Source: Planctomycetaceae bacterium (GTDB lineage: Bacteria; Planctomycetota; Phycisphaerae; UBA1845; UTPLA1). Taken from it: DNA of 64,000 bases. Position 1 is the first letter of the stretch. Every line of letters starts with the position of its first letter. The DNA is taken from contig CP030884.1 in assembly GCA_006969385.1 (NCBI GenBank), positions 3,874,249 to 3,938,248 on the forward strand, given 5' to 3'. Under the pieces are notes generated by a model. That model was not told the origin of the DNA. It saw nothing but the letters and a program-made list of their open reading frames with translations, and did not search any database. The translations under genes were made by a program, and so were the position numbers. Shown here piece after piece: positions 34,043 through 43,259 of this stretch.

Positions 34043-35242
34043 ATGCCCGTCATCGCCCGTCCCAATCGCAACTGTATCATCGGCTTGACCACTGCCGCAT
34101 TGGCCGGCGCGGCCGCGTTGGTTGCGTTCAATGCCGGCGGCGATGTCGTCGGCCATCTGCTGCTGACGGTCGTGATTTCGGTGGCGATGTGGATGGCGTG
34201 CGATCCGTTTGCGGATGCGGCGCAGTGGATCGGCAAACGATTGGGTATACCCGGCTCGGTACGCGGCGCGACGTTGGATGCGATTGCCAGTTCGATGCCG
34301 GAATTGTCGGTCGGCGTGTTGTTCGTTTACGAGTTTGACGACTTCGGTGCGTCGGTGGCCACATGTGCCGGTAGTGCCGTTTACAACATGATTCTGATAC
34401 CCGCACTGTGCGCGTTGGCCATTTCTTTCCACCGTAAGGATCGGCCATACATCGGTGTGGGTCGCGATGTGCTGTTTCGCGACGGCATGTGGTTCCTCCT
34501 GTCGGAAACGGTATTGATTTTACTATTATTTTTCGGTCGGTTTGAATGGTGGGCCGCAGTGTTGCTGCTAGCCTTATACGTGGGTTATCTGGTGCACTTA
34601 TATCGCGATGCGAACCGTCATCGTCGTCAGGTTCGCGCCGAGCGCGCTGAGTTACTGGCCAACGGCGCGACTGATGACGACGACAACGACGACGAAGGCG
34701 AAGCGCAGGTGAATGTACTGGGCGGTGCGTTACGCCTCCCGCTCAACGGTATCGTGGCGGTGGTAACCATCCTGATCACCACGGGAATCGTCGTGTATGC
34801 GTCGCACCATCTGGTCGAGTCGTGTCAGGCATTGAGCAAAGCGCTCGATGTGCCCAGTTTCTTCATTGCCGTCATTGTGGTGGCGGCCGCGTCGAGCATG
34901 CCCGACACGATGTTATCGCTAGCGGCCGCTTTGCGCGGCGATGACGCGGGGGCGGTTTCGAACGCGTTCGGCAGTAATACGTTCGATGTCAACATCTGCC
35001 TGTCACTTCCGATTTTGATCTACGTCATTCGAAACAACGGTGCGGGCATCAAACTGGAACAATCCGGCGGTATTCTGGCATTGGGTAGTTTGTTGTGGGT
35101 GCTATCAGCACTGACGCTTTACGTCATCGGTCAGAAATATCGCGTGGGCCGACCGCGCGCATTTGTGTTGATTGTTTTATATCTCGTCTTCATCGGTTAC
35201 GCCGTGCTCGGTTCGCTGGGCATGGTGCCGGGTATCAAGTAA
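34043..35242 (+). CDS. Sodium/calcium exchanger family (CaCA) transporter
   Basis: A 399-residue protein with about ten membrane helices in two halves, separated by an acidic loop (TDDDDNDDEGEAQ). Each half holds an alpha-repeat: GATLDAIASSMPELSVG (about 73-90) and AAASSMPDTMLSLAAALRGD, then NAFGSNTFDVNICL (about 285-325). These bind cation in Ca2+/H+ or Na+/Ca2+ antiporters. The N-terminal repeat has SSMPEL in place of GTSLPEL, a minor variation. It lies 26 bp downstream of pgpA, possibly on the same transcript. Confidence 0.88.
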   Translation: MPVIARPNRNCIIGLTTAALAGAAALVAFNAGGDVVGHLLLTVVISVAMWMACDPFADAAQWIGKRLGIPGSVRGATLDAIASSMPELSVGVLFVYEFDDFGASVATCAGSAVYNMILIPALCALAISFHRKDRPYIGVGRDVLFRDGMWFLLSETVLILLLFFGRFEWWAAVLLLALYVGYLVHLYRDANRHRRQVRAERAELLANGATDDDDNDDEGEAQVNVLGGALRLPLNGIVAVVTILITTGIVVYASHHLVESCQALSKALDVPSFFIAVIVVAAASSMPDTMLSLAAALRGDDAGAVSNAFGSNTFDVNICLSLPILIYVIRNNGAGIKLEQSGGILALGSLLWVLSALTLYVIGQKYRVGRPRAFVLIVLYLVFIGYAVLGSLGMVPGIK

Positions 35243-35285
35243 TCAACTCTTTGATGACACAGCGATGAATTGGCTTTTGGTTACT

Positions 35286-35308
35286 CCCTCTCCCTCGCCG
35301 GGAGAGGG
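35286..35308. repeat. REP-like hairpin
   Basis: CCCTCTCCC-TCGCC-GGGAGAGGG is a perfect 9-bp stem followed by CTGGGGTGAGGG. This is a very widespread REP-like intergenic sequence. It lies 44 bp after the exchanger gene. Confidence 0.7.
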
Positions 35309-35437
35309 CTGGGGTGAGGGTCTTGGCCGTGCCAAATTCAAATGTAGCGGATTTGAGATTCGTTGGATGAGTTGAAGCGCGATAGAATTCTCCGAACTAA
35401 TTTGTTCCCGGCAATATTCGTCGGTCCTTTTCTATCT

Positions 35438-35651
35438 ACGCCAAAGGCGTTGCTTCAATAGCCTGGGGTTGACGCGAAGCGGCTACCCCAGGCTATGATT
35501 GGTGTCATGACGTCGAACTCTGAAGGAGTTCCGCCCCCGTCGATATAAAAATGCCGCAACGCTTTCAGCGTTGAAAGCCTCGAATTTACATTGCAACCCA
35601 GGGTAACTGCTGCGCATCAATCCTGGGCTACTGGCGCTACGCCTTTGGCGT
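35438..35651. repeat. Dispersed multi-hairpin element, copy C
   Basis: Hairpins in order: ACGCC-AAA-GGCGT (35438-35450), AGCCTGGGG...CCCCAGGCT (35460-35494), GAACTC-TGAAG-GAGTTC (35515-35531), CAACGC-TTTCA-GCGTTG (35557-35573), CCCAGG...CCTGGG (35597-35627) and ACGCC-TTT-GGCGT (35639-35651). It sits in the 902-bp gap 35243-36144. Compared with copies A and B, stem differences are on both arms. The rest of the gap holds the REP-like hairpin and the terminator only. Confidence 0.85.
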
Positions 35652-35760
35652 TGTATTCATCGCATGGCATTTCAACGCTACGTCTGCATTACGCACGCAA
35701 TAAGCCTCAACGGTAAGCGTCATGTCTCAATGACAACGTCGTCGCACCTTCGCCCATCGC

Positions 35761-35803
35761 AAAAAAAAGCGTTCGTCACGCGGTTGTTCTCCGTGACGAA
35801 CGC
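35761..35803 (-). terminator. Strong intrinsic terminator, minus strand
   Basis: A 12-bp perfect stem, GCGTTCGTCACG (35769-35780) with CGTGACGAACGC (35792-35803), is followed on the minus strand by eight T. It lies about 340 bp beyond the stop of the 36145-37089 gene. Either that mRNA has a long 3' tail or a small RNA is made from 35804-36144, in which I see no reading frame of note. Confidence 0.75.
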
Positions 35804-36144
35804 AAAAAGGTCGGGCGGTCTTACCGTCAACGTGCCGTTCGATTGCACATTCTTTGAACCCTAGCTAAAAAAGTGGGCACCGCTCGGGCAGGCCGAACCG
35901 CTACGTGATAATGCCGCAGTTCGTTCGGCTGATCAGACACCGATTGATTCCCAAGGGTTCAAACGCATATCGGTTCAAGGAATGATCAGCATCGGTCTCG
36001 AACACGACAGCAAAACACCCGTCTGCCTACATTGTATTTCGGCAATACGGGCCTTGGCAACGGAATAGTTTGAATATCGCGCTTAGCTAGCGCAAGTTTT
36101 AAATGGAAATTAGGGACGGGAGGCTTGACATTTGAAAAACGCGA

Positions 36145-37089
36145 TTATTCGTCGCGTTCGTCGTCTTCTTTTTCGGGCTTGGGGCGCTTTTCGGCCACCA
36201 ACTGTCGGAATTCTTCCGGCGTGCGTTTGCCGAACCGTTTGGTGAGTTCCTCGTATGTTTCGCGGGCCTTGTCGGTCATGCCGTTGGCCTCGCACATGCT
36301 AATCGTTTGCAACTTGTCTTCGATCCAGCGGCACTTGCGTTCGTCGTTGATCATCCGCCAGATTTTCTTGTCGTTGCGAAGCGATTCCATCTGGGTCGCA
36401 CAGTCCTGACCGGTGGGGCAGTTAGGAAAACGCTTGGCGACGCGGCGATACGCTTTGTAGAGATCGTAATACCGTGCCGGATCTTCGGACGCGACGCGCT
36501 CCAACACGCGAATGCGAGGCAACCGACCGGACGCCTCTTTTTCCTGAATTTGCGCCTGTGCCGTCGGGTCTTTCTCCAGCTTCTCTTCGATTTCGCGCGC
36601 AAGACGCGCAATGTTCGGATAATTATGCTGAATGTTGAGGCCGGCAAACAGGTTGGCATAGATCGAGCGCGTGGCGCGGGCCAATTCGAGCGCCTCGATG
36701 TATTTTTGTTGCTTGGCGAGTTCGATCGCTTTCTGTATCTCGCCCATGCCTTGGCTATGAATTTGCGTTAGCGCCTGGAACGCGGATTGCCCCACACCCG
36801 TGAGGCCGACCATCCCGATGGCGGCTTTGAACTTGGTCTTGGCTTGGATGATTTTATTCTCGGCCAGTAGCTGTTGGCCTTCCGCGAAGTACTCGGCGGC
36901 GCGCGCCTGTCGCGCGGCCTCCTGGCGGGCTTCGTCCTGCGGGTCATCCGCCGGCGGGAAGGGCTGCGCAGAAGCGACCGAGCCAATGCCGATGATGGCC
37001 ACAGCGCAGATCGATAACAAAAAAACGGCGAGAGGTGTTACCCTAACGCCGTCGGTGTCTTTGAAAGTCATAATTCGCTTTCCCGTCAT
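36145..37089 (-). CDS. Secreted helical repeat (TPR-like) protein
   Basis: A 314-residue protein. ATG 37089 gives MTGKRIMTFKD; the in-frame ATG 37071 has GGGAAAG before it and may be the real start. A membrane-like signal (LAVFLLSICAVAIIGIGSVA, cleaved near ASA-Q) is followed by helical repeats (ARAAEYFAEGQQLLAENKII; QKYIEALELARATRSIYANL). A Cys-containing segment (CPTGQDCATQ, CRWIEDKLQTISMCEANG) and a charged tail (EKRPKPEKEDDERDE) follow. Such proteins usually scaffold other proteins at the envelope. Function unknown. Confidence 0.75.
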   Translation of the reverse strand: MTGKRIMTFKDTDGVRVTPLAVFLLSICAVAIIGIGSVASAQPFPPADDPQDEARQEAARQARAAEYFAEGQQLLAENKIIQAKTKFKAAIGMVGLTGVGQSAFQALTQIHSQGMGEIQKAIELAKQQKYIEALELARATRSIYANLFAGLNIQHNYPNIARLAREIEEKLEKDPTAQAQIQEKEASGRLPRIRVLERVASEDPARYYDLYKAYRRVAKRFPNCPTGQDCATQMESLRNDKKIWRMINDERKCRWIEDKLQTISMCEANGMTDKARETYEELTKRFGKRTPEEFRQLVAEKRPKPEKEDDERDE

Positions 37090-37162
37090 GCGAACGTCGG
37101 CGAAGCGAAGTCGAAAGACGTCAGCCGCACCGTAGTTGGCGGCACGACCGAGTCAGGGGTAA

Positions 37163-37765
37163 TTACTTCGACGAGCGGCTGTTGGCCGGTCGCGTTTCGA
37201 AGATCGACTGCGTGCGCAGGATGCGCCACTCACCCGGGAACACGTGATAGGCGTGTACCTGCAGTTCGTACTGACGCATTTCGTAATCGACGAAGCTGAA
37301 CGGTACCAAACCGTTGGTGGACCATTGCTCGTACGGCACGTAAAGGCCGCGCGATTGGGCATACTGCGACAGATCGCGATACGTCGTGCGGAAAATGTGC
37401 TCGGTGGTTTCTTCCACCTGGCTGCTGAACAGGTATCGCATGTTATCGCTGAAGCGATACGAGAAATCCCGCTCGCCACGGAAGCGGAATTGGGTGACCA
37501 ATCCGCGATCCGTCAGCAAATCGCACGGGGCCGATGTCAGTTCCGTCACCAACGCGCCGCCGCTCTGGACAGTTACGAGGTGATTGAGACCCACAACCCA
37601 AATGTCCGCCTGAAAGTTGCTGTACTCGATGTGCTTATCCAAGTAAATATGGAACAGCTCGGGGTGCAGCGCGCGGCGGTACAGAAAGAAATTGAGGTCT
37701 GTACTGCGCTGTTTTGTCAAACCTAACTCTGGCAAGGTCGAATCCTTATTGCTTTTCATTGCCAA
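37163..37765 (-). CDS. DUF2617-like protein
   Basis: A 200-residue protein. The core LNFFLYRRALHPELFHIYLD and the series QADIWVVGLNHLVTVQSGGA, FRFRGERDFSYRFSDNMRY, FRTTYRDLSQYAQSRGLYVP match the pattern of DUF2617, known mainly from planctomycetes. No signal or membrane helix. Function unknown. It precedes the TPR-like gene (73-bp gap), so the two may be cotranscribed. Confidence 0.75.
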   Translation of the reverse strand: MAMKSNKDSTLPELGLTKQRSTDLNFFLYRRALHPELFHIYLDKHIEYSNFQADIWVVGLNHLVTVQSGGALVTELTSAPCDLLTDRGLVTQFRFRGERDFSYRFSDNMRYLFSSQVEETTEHIFRTTYRDLSQYAQSRGLYVPYEQWSTNGLVPFSFVDYEMRQYELQVHAYHVFPGEWRILRTQSIFETRPANSRSSK

Positions 37766-38098
37766 TCCATCTAGCGGCGAAGGTCAAATATGTCGTACTC
37801 TCGGTACGGTCCCTGCGAATCTCCGAGATTATATCTGAGGGGCTTCTGACGATTCAACGAAATAATTGTTCATTTTTTCACGAAGCCCTTGCAGGCGGCG
37901 ATCATTCGCCTAACCTGCTAGAGGCTAATAGATTACGGGCGTCGCCGGTTTGGAGTTCGCGCCGCATTACAGATGTTTACGAAGTCGATTCGCCCGTATC
38001 ACAGGTGACCTGCGTAACTCGGTTTTCAGGCGTTTGTTAAGCGCCAAATCCGCTCATCGCAAAGTTTTAGTAAACAGCTATCGAGGATCACGCCCAAG
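37766..38098. other. Intergenic gap, 333 bp, promoters of divergent genes
   Basis: This is the space between the DUF2617-like gene and kdsA. It is AT-richer than its surroundings. I see no RNA gene or clear hairpin. GAGG lies about 14 nt before the kdsA ATG. Confidence 0.5.
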
Positions 38099-38929
38099 AT
38101 GTCGTCGCCGATTGCCCAGATTCGTCAAATCCGCATCGCTGCCGACGCGCCGCTGGCCGTCATCGCCGGTCCTTGCGTGATCGAATCGCTCGATCATTGT
38201 TTGAAGGTCGGCGCAGCCGCTCAGGCCGTTTGCGATAAGTTGGGCCTGCCGTACATCTTCAAATGCAGTTTCGACAAGGCGAACCGCACGAGCATCGACA
38301 GCTATCGCGGTCCGGGCTTGGATGAGGGGCTCAAGGTGCTGGCTGGCGTGCGGGAGCGTTTGGGCGTGCCGGTACTCACCGATATTCACGAACCCGGCCA
38401 AGCGGCAACGGCGGCGGAGGTCTGTGAAATTCTCCAGATTCCCGCCTTTTTGTGCCGTCAGACCGATTTGTTGGTCGCGGCGGGCAAGACGGGTGTGTGC
38501 GTCAACATCAAGAAGGGGCAGTTCCTCAGTGCCGACCAAATGGAGCACCCGGTCGCCAAGGTTCGCGCCCAAGGGGCCGACAACATTTTGCTGACCGACC
38601 GGGGCACGTTTTTTGGCTACGGGCGCCTCGTGAACGACTTGGCGGGATTCCCAATCATGCGGCAATGGGGGCCGGTCGTGATGGACGCCACCCATAGCTG
38701 CCAGGTACCGGGCGGGGGTGGCCATGTGACGGGCGGAATGCGGGAGATGGTGCCGACGCTGGCCTACGCCGGCATGTCCGCCGGGGCCGACGCGTTATTC
38801 GTCGAAGTGCACGACGACCCGCCTGCGGCCAAGTCCGATGCGGCGACGGTATATCCGCTAGACCGGCTGGAGCGACTGCTCGCGACCTGCTCGAATATCA
38901 GGGGCTTGGTGCGGAATTCCGATAAATGA
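38099..38929 (+). CDS. kdsA: 3-deoxy-D-manno-octulosonate-8-phosphate synthase
   Basis: A 276-residue protein. Marks: VIAGPCVIESLDHCLKVGA, FKCSFDKANRTSIDSYRGPG, LTDIHEPGQA, IPAFLCRQTDLL, NIKKGQFLSADQM, TDRGTFFGYGRLVND, DATHSCQVPGG. It condenses PEP and arabinose-5-phosphate to Kdo-8-phosphate for lipopolysaccharide core. The GPC Cys (about residue 25) is the ligand seen in metal-dependent enzymes; metal-independent ones have Asn. A Kdo enzyme supports a Gram-negative outer membrane. Confidence 0.93.
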   Translation: MSSPIAQIRQIRIAADAPLAVIAGPCVIESLDHCLKVGAAAQAVCDKLGLPYIFKCSFDKANRTSIDSYRGPGLDEGLKVLAGVRERLGVPVLTDIHEPGQAATAAEVCEILQIPAFLCRQTDLLVAAGKTGVCVNIKKGQFLSADQMEHPVAKVRAQGADNILLTDRGTFFGYGRLVNDLAGFPIMRQWGPVVMDATHSCQVPGGGGHVTGGMREMVPTLAYAGMSAGADALFVEVHDDPPAAKSDAATVYPLDRLERLLATCSNIRGLVRNSDK

Positions 38930-39084
38930 ACGTTGGCGGGCGGTGGAATTGGCCGGATTGGTCAGCCCCCGTCGCGATTGAATCGATGAATTTAAGGCGT
39001 GAAATTGACGCCGCCGAGTCGCTTTTCTAGCATGAGCGATTCGCGCGAGCACAGGCCGCGCTCGGATTGCCAAAGGAATAACGC

Positions 39085-39291
39085 ATGCTCGATAAGCAAC
39101 TGCTGGATATTTTGGTGTGCCCCTCGTGTCGGGCCAAGGTTGAGCTGAAAGAGCGTGCGGAGGGTGATGGCGAGGGCATCGATGGGTGGCTCGCATGCAC
39201 CGGCTGTGATTTGATTTACCCCATTCGCAACGGCATCCCGGTGATGCTCATCGACGAGGCGAAAAAGAAAACCGCCGAAGCCGCCCAGTAA
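39085..39291 (+). CDS. Trm112/YcaR-like small zinc protein
   Basis: A 68-residue protein with LDKQLLDILVCPSCRAKVEL and LACTGCDLIYPIRNGIPVML, two CxxC pairs as in the Trm112p-like family (YcaR in enterobacteria). In proteobacteria such genes lie beside Kdo and lipid A genes, which fits its position after kdsA. Archaeal and eukaryotic relatives activate methyltransferases; the bacterial role is not settled. Confidence 0.88.
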   Translation: MLDKQLLDILVCPSCRAKVELKERAEGDGEGIDGWLACTGCDLIYPIRNGIPVMLIDEAKKKTAEAAQ

Positions 39292-39321
39292 CCGCAGAGG
39301 AGTCGCCCCGTCGCTGACCGT

Positions 39322-40080
39322 ATGATCGCCATTATCTCGGATATTCATGGAAATCTCGAAGCCCTTAAGACGGTTCTCGGGGATATCGAAGAGCGCAAGA
39401 TCGAAACGATCTATTGTCTCGGCGATATCATTGGCTACGGTCCGGACCCGGCGGAATGCCTCGATCTCGTCGCCGAGCGCGCGAAAATGAGCCTCGCCGG
39501 CAACCACGACCATGCGGTTTTCTATGAGCCGGTGAACTTCAACCCGCCCGCCGAGCGTGCGGCGTTTTGGACGCGGCTACGGCTGGATGAAGAAGAAGAC
39601 GAGCATCGCCGCAATCAGCGCTGGCGCTTCTTAGGTGGTCTCAATCCGCGCGAGGCGGAGGGCGACTTTCTATTCGTGCACGGTTCGCCCCGCAAACCCA
39701 TCAATGAGTATTTGTTTCCGGACGACGTTTACACGGCCCCGCAAAAGCTGTTGGCCAACTTCGATCGGATGGAGTGTCTGACCTGTTTCTGCGGTCACAC
39801 CCACGTGCCGGGGGTGTTCGTCGACGATCCTTATTTCGAGACGCCCGACGAAATGGGCGATTCGCAGCGGTACGCCATCGGCGATGAGAAAATCATCGTG
39901 AATGTCGGGTCGGTCGGCCAGCCGCGCGATCGCGACCCGCGCGCGGCATACGTTATCCTACATGAAGACGAGGTTGAGTTTATCCGGGTGTCGTATAACA
40001 TCGACGTGACGGCGAACAAGATACGCGAAAACTCTCAGCTCGATGACTTTCTAGGCGCGCGCTTGTACGAAGGAAAATAG
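39322..40080 (+). CDS. Metallophosphoesterase
   Basis: A 252-residue protein of the calcineurin-like fold, closest in layout to YfcE/DiaA-type and ApaH-like phosphoesterases. All metal motifs are present: DIHGN (residues 7-11), GDIIGYG, GNHDHAV, HGSPR and CGHTHVPG. It hydrolyses a phosphodiester or phosphoprotein in the cytosol. It is spaced 30 bp from the Trm112-like gene and is probably cotranscribed. Confidence 0.88.
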   Translation: MIAIISDIHGNLEALKTVLGDIEERKIETIYCLGDIIGYGPDPAECLDLVAERAKMSLAGNHDHAVFYEPVNFNPPAERAAFWTRLRLDEEEDEHRRNQRWRFLGGLNPREAEGDFLFVHGSPRKPINEYLFPDDVYTAPQKLLANFDRMECLTCFCGHTHVPGVFVDDPYFETPDEMGDSQRYAIGDEKIIVNVGSVGQPRDRDPRAAYVILHEDEVEFIRVSYNIDVTANKIRENSQLDDFLGARLYEGK

Positions 40081-40166
40081 CCGCCGAGCCTCAGATTTAA
40101 GATGGCCGGCGCTCGCCGGAGACAACCTGTCCGACCCCCGCGCGTCGTGTTATTCCTTACCCTTTT

Positions 40167-42374
40167 ATGGACGAACAAACCAAACGACTGTTTTTGGCAT
40201 CCGGATTGTGTCTGGCAGTGCTGCTGATCTGGACGCGCTTTTTCATGCCGCCGCCACCGCCGCCGGAGGAGGGTGGCACCCCGGCGACCACGGCTTCGAG
40301 TCGCACGACGCCTTTGGCCGATGGCCGGCCGGATGCAACGACGCAGAATGCGCGCGATGGGAGCGACAACGGTCCGGCAACGTTGATCGGGCCGAACACG
40401 TATGCCGAGGGTGATGTCGATGCGGCACCTGTAACGGCCCTGCTCGGGTCGGATGTTCCCAGCGAAGACAATCCATTTTTGATGCAGGTCGATGTGACGT
40501 CGCTGCAAGCGGCGGTTCGTAAGATCACGCTCACGCAGCATCGCGCACGAGTTGCCAAGAAGGACGAGGAAACGCCGCCGCCGTACGAGTTGCTGCGACC
40601 GATCGCCGATGTGCGGGATAACGTCACGCATCATTCGTTTGCCGTCCAGTCGCTGAATCTGTTGGATGCGAAAAAAGAAGTCGATCTGCGCGATTTGAAT
40701 TGGCGCATGGGAGAGGTGGTTCGCGATGCGGGTGCCGATGGCAACGCGCATCAGGTCGCGCTGAGCGCGACAGTTTTCGACGACGGCATGCCGGTCATCG
40801 AGCTAACGCGCACGTTTACGCTGCCGCCGCAATCTCGACAGTTGCTGGTCGAGTGGGAAGTTAAATCGGTAACCCCTAAGGCGATGAAGCTCGCGATTGT
40901 CGAAGACGGCCCGATGGGGTTCGAGCAGGCGGATTCGCGCTTCGATCAGCCGCGCGTGATGACGGCGCTGGTGGATGCCGATGGCGATATCGATCTCTCG
41001 CCCGCCTATATTCGTAGCGAACTGTACAAGGCCGAAAACCATCGTATGCGGTTTATCGAAGGCGACGATCGGATTCTCTGGTCGGCCGTTGGGAATAAGT
41101 ACTTCACCTGCATCGTATATCCGGTGCCGAGCAAAGCCGAAACGGGCTACGCCGATTATCTCGGCCGCGTGGTTGCCAAATCGCAGTTACCGGTTGCCGA
41201 GGCCGACGGTGATGTTACGTTCGAGCAGTGGATCGTGCCGCCGGGCGGGTTGGCCGCGCGGCAAACCTTTAACGCCAAGTTTGAAATCTATTGCGGTGCT
41301 AAGCGCGATAAGGTATTCGAGGCCATGCCGACGGCGATGGCACGCAACTATGCGTTGGTGAAAGCGCCCGATGGCTCGGCGTGTACGTTCGATGCCTTGG
41401 CGGCGTTGATGCGCTGGCTGTTGGCCAAGGTCCACGGATTTTTGGGTAACTATGGCATCGCCATTATTGTTTTGGTCATCATCGTGCGCACGATTCTGCA
41501 TCCGGTAACGAAGAAAAGTCAGCTCAACATGCTGAAGATGCAGAAGAACTCCAAGCGCTTGCAGCCGAAGATCAAAGCGCTGCAAAAGCAATACAAGAAT
41601 GACAAGCAGAAGCTTCAGGAAGAAACCATGAAGCTTTATCGCGAAGAAGGGATTAACCCGGCCAGTACGGTGCTGGGTTGTTTGCCGATGCTCTTGCAGA
41701 CGCCGGTGTGGATCGCGCTGTACACGACGTTGAACACCGACGTGTCGATACGGCATCAACCTTTCTTTGGCTACATTCGCGATTTGTCTTCGCCGGATGT
41801 GCTCGTCGACTTTGCCGGGTCGTTCACGATTCCGTTAATCGGCGCGGTGATGGGACCGATCAGCGCGTTGCACCTGCTTCCAATTCTAATGTCGATCGTG
41901 ATGATCATGCAGATGAAGCTGTCGCAAAAGATGGCGGCGGCCAACAAGGAAAAAGAAGAGGCTGATAAGAAAGCCAACCAGACGGAAGAGCCCGCCGAGC
42001 CCGAAGAAGAAAACCCCATGGCCGAAGCCATGGAAAAGAACCAAAAGATGATGATTTACATCATGCCGGTTTTCGGTCTGATGTTCTACAACATGCCGAG
42101 CGGATTGTGTTTGTACATCCTCTCTAACAGCTTGCTCGGGATGGGCGAATTGCAATACATCCGCAAGCAATTGCGCGAGATGGAAGAGCGCGGCGAGCTG
42201 ATGCCGAAGAAGAAGCAGCGCGATCCGAACAAGCCCAAGGGTAAAATCGCGATGTTCCTCGAAGAAGCGCAGAAGCGTGCCGAGGAAGCGCGCAAGGCCC
42301 AAGGCGGTGGCGGCGGCATCAGCGCTAAGCACATGCCCGGCAAGCAAAAGCGGAAGAAGAAGCCGCGCTTCTAA
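40167..42374 (+). CDS. yidC: Membrane protein insertase YidC
   Basis: A 735-residue protein, larger than usual for YidC (about 550). The N-terminal anchor (LFLASGLCLAVLLIWTRFF) leads into a long periplasmic beta-supersandwich domain (about 30-400). The conserved insertase core is at about 425-690: WLLAKVHGFLGNYGIAIIVL, VRTILHPVTKKSQLNM with the Arg in the groove, KRLQPKIKALQKQYKNDKQK, GCLPMLLQTPVWIALYTTL and a last helix pair (YIMPVFGLMFYNMPSGLCLY). An acidic insertion (EEADKKANQTEEPAEPEEE) precedes the last helices. A Lys-rich C-terminal tail may bind ribosomes. It inserts Sec-dependent and independent proteins. Confidence 0.93.
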   Translation: MDEQTKRLFLASGLCLAVLLIWTRFFMPPPPPPEEGGTPATTASSRTTPLADGRPDATTQNARDGSDNGPATLIGPNTYAEGDVDAAPVTALLGSDVPSEDNPFLMQVDVTSLQAAVRKITLTQHRARVAKKDEETPPPYELLRPIADVRDNVTHHSFAVQSLNLLDAKKEVDLRDLNWRMGEVVRDAGADGNAHQVALSATVFDDGMPVIELTRTFTLPPQSRQLLVEWEVKSVTPKAMKLAIVEDGPMGFEQADSRFDQPRVMTALVDADGDIDLSPAYIRSELYKAENHRMRFIEGDDRILWSAVGNKYFTCIVYPVPSKAETGYADYLGRVVAKSQLPVAEADGDVTFEQWIVPPGGLAARQTFNAKFEIYCGAKRDKVFEAMPTAMARNYALVKAPDGSACTFDALAALMRWLLAKVHGFLGNYGIAIIVLVIIVRTILHPVTKKSQLNMLKMQKNSKRLQPKIKALQKQYKNDKQKLQEETMKLYREEGINPASTVLGCLPMLLQTPVWIALYTTLNTDVSIRHQPFFGYIRDLSSPDVLVDFAGSFTIPLIGAVMGPISALHLLPILMSIVMIMQMKLSQKMAAANKEKEEADKKANQTEEPAEPEEENPMAEAMEKNQKMMIYIMPVFGLMFYNMPSGLCLYILSNSLLGMGELQYIRKQLREMEERGELMPKKKQRDPNKPKGKIAMFLEEAQKRAEEARKAQGGGGGISAKHMPGKQKRKKKPRF

Positions 42375-42611
42375 TTCGGATAACGGTTGTATGTGGCGAA
42401 CTTGCGGTGAAACCGGCTAGTTGGTTTTTGCAGGGTGAAAGGCCGCTTTGGAGCGAGTCGCTCGGATGTGCTCGCGATTAAGACGGGGTGGCCGATACGC
42501 ATTGCCACGGCCAATGAATTGCCATCCTTTCGCGAGTCCAACGAAGCACGCATTAGGGACGTTATCCCCTAGCCGCACGCCCATCGATCGATTGGACGCT
42601 ACCATCCCATC

Positions 42612-43259
42612 ATGAGCGGTGAGAATCAACACGACCAACAGGCAACCGATAAACCGATCGGCGTGACCGACGATGCATCTCGTGTCGGTGACGAGGCGAC
42701 CAACAACGAACAGGACACCGCCATCGGCAAGCGTCCGTTTTGTCGCGGCACGGGCTATACCTATCAGGTGGTCGGCTTCTTTCTCGCTTTTTCTACGTGT
42801 TGCGTGTGGCCGGCGGCGTACTGGTGGCAGGATGCGTCCGACGTGCGTGTGGTGACGGCGGAGACGGTTGAAGCCGTTTCGACGACGGAGAATGTGCTGA
42901 CCACCATCGGTGTGGCGCTGACGTTTCTGGGTGGGATGGGTTTGATCGTCGTCGGACTCGGCTTGCAGCAGGATCGATTTCGCACGGGGCGGTGGGCGCT
43001 GTTCGTTACGACGGTGCCGATGGTGTATCAGTGGGCGTACTTCGTCCTGTCGATTTTGCAGTATCCGACGGTCGCACGCATCGTCATGGGCGGAACGCTG
43101 GCATTGATGTGGACGGCGATGTTTGTGCTCGCCGGCGTCAGTGCCGACGAGCTACGCAAAGATCCGCCTACGCCGTCTGAACTAGGGTGGACATCGATCG
43201 ATGAGGATGATCTGCAAAAAGTACTTTCGCTTCGCTCACGAGATAGAACGAACCGGTAA
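42612..43259 (+). CDS. Membrane protein, four predicted helices
   Basis: A 215-residue protein. A hydrophilic N-terminus of about 45 residues is followed by helices YQVVGFFLAFSTCCVWPAAY, NVLTTIGVALTFLGGMGLIV, WALFVTTVPMVYQWAYFVLS and IVMGGTLALMWTAMFVLAG. A short charged tail follows. No family recognised. Its 3' end overlaps the convergent folC by 92 bp. Confidence 0.65.
   Translation: MSGENQHDQQATDKPIGVTDDASRVGDEATNNEQDTAIGKRPFCRGTGYTYQVVGFFLAFSTCCVWPAAYWWQDASDVRVVTAETVEAVSTTENVLTTIGVALTFLGGMGLIVVGLGLQQDRFRTGRWALFVTTVPMVYQWAYFVLSILQYPTVARIVMGGTLALMWTAMFVLAGVSADELRKDPPTPSELGWTSIDEDDLQKVLSLRSRDRTNR

Noticed and set aside
35664..35864. Plus-strand frame of 66 codons
   Set aside because: It starts in the end of repeat copy C and runs through the terminator hairpin.
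37714..38040. A plus-strand frame of 108 codons
   Set aside because: It overlaps the start of the DUF2617-like gene on the other strand, has no ribosome site and no recognisable domain.
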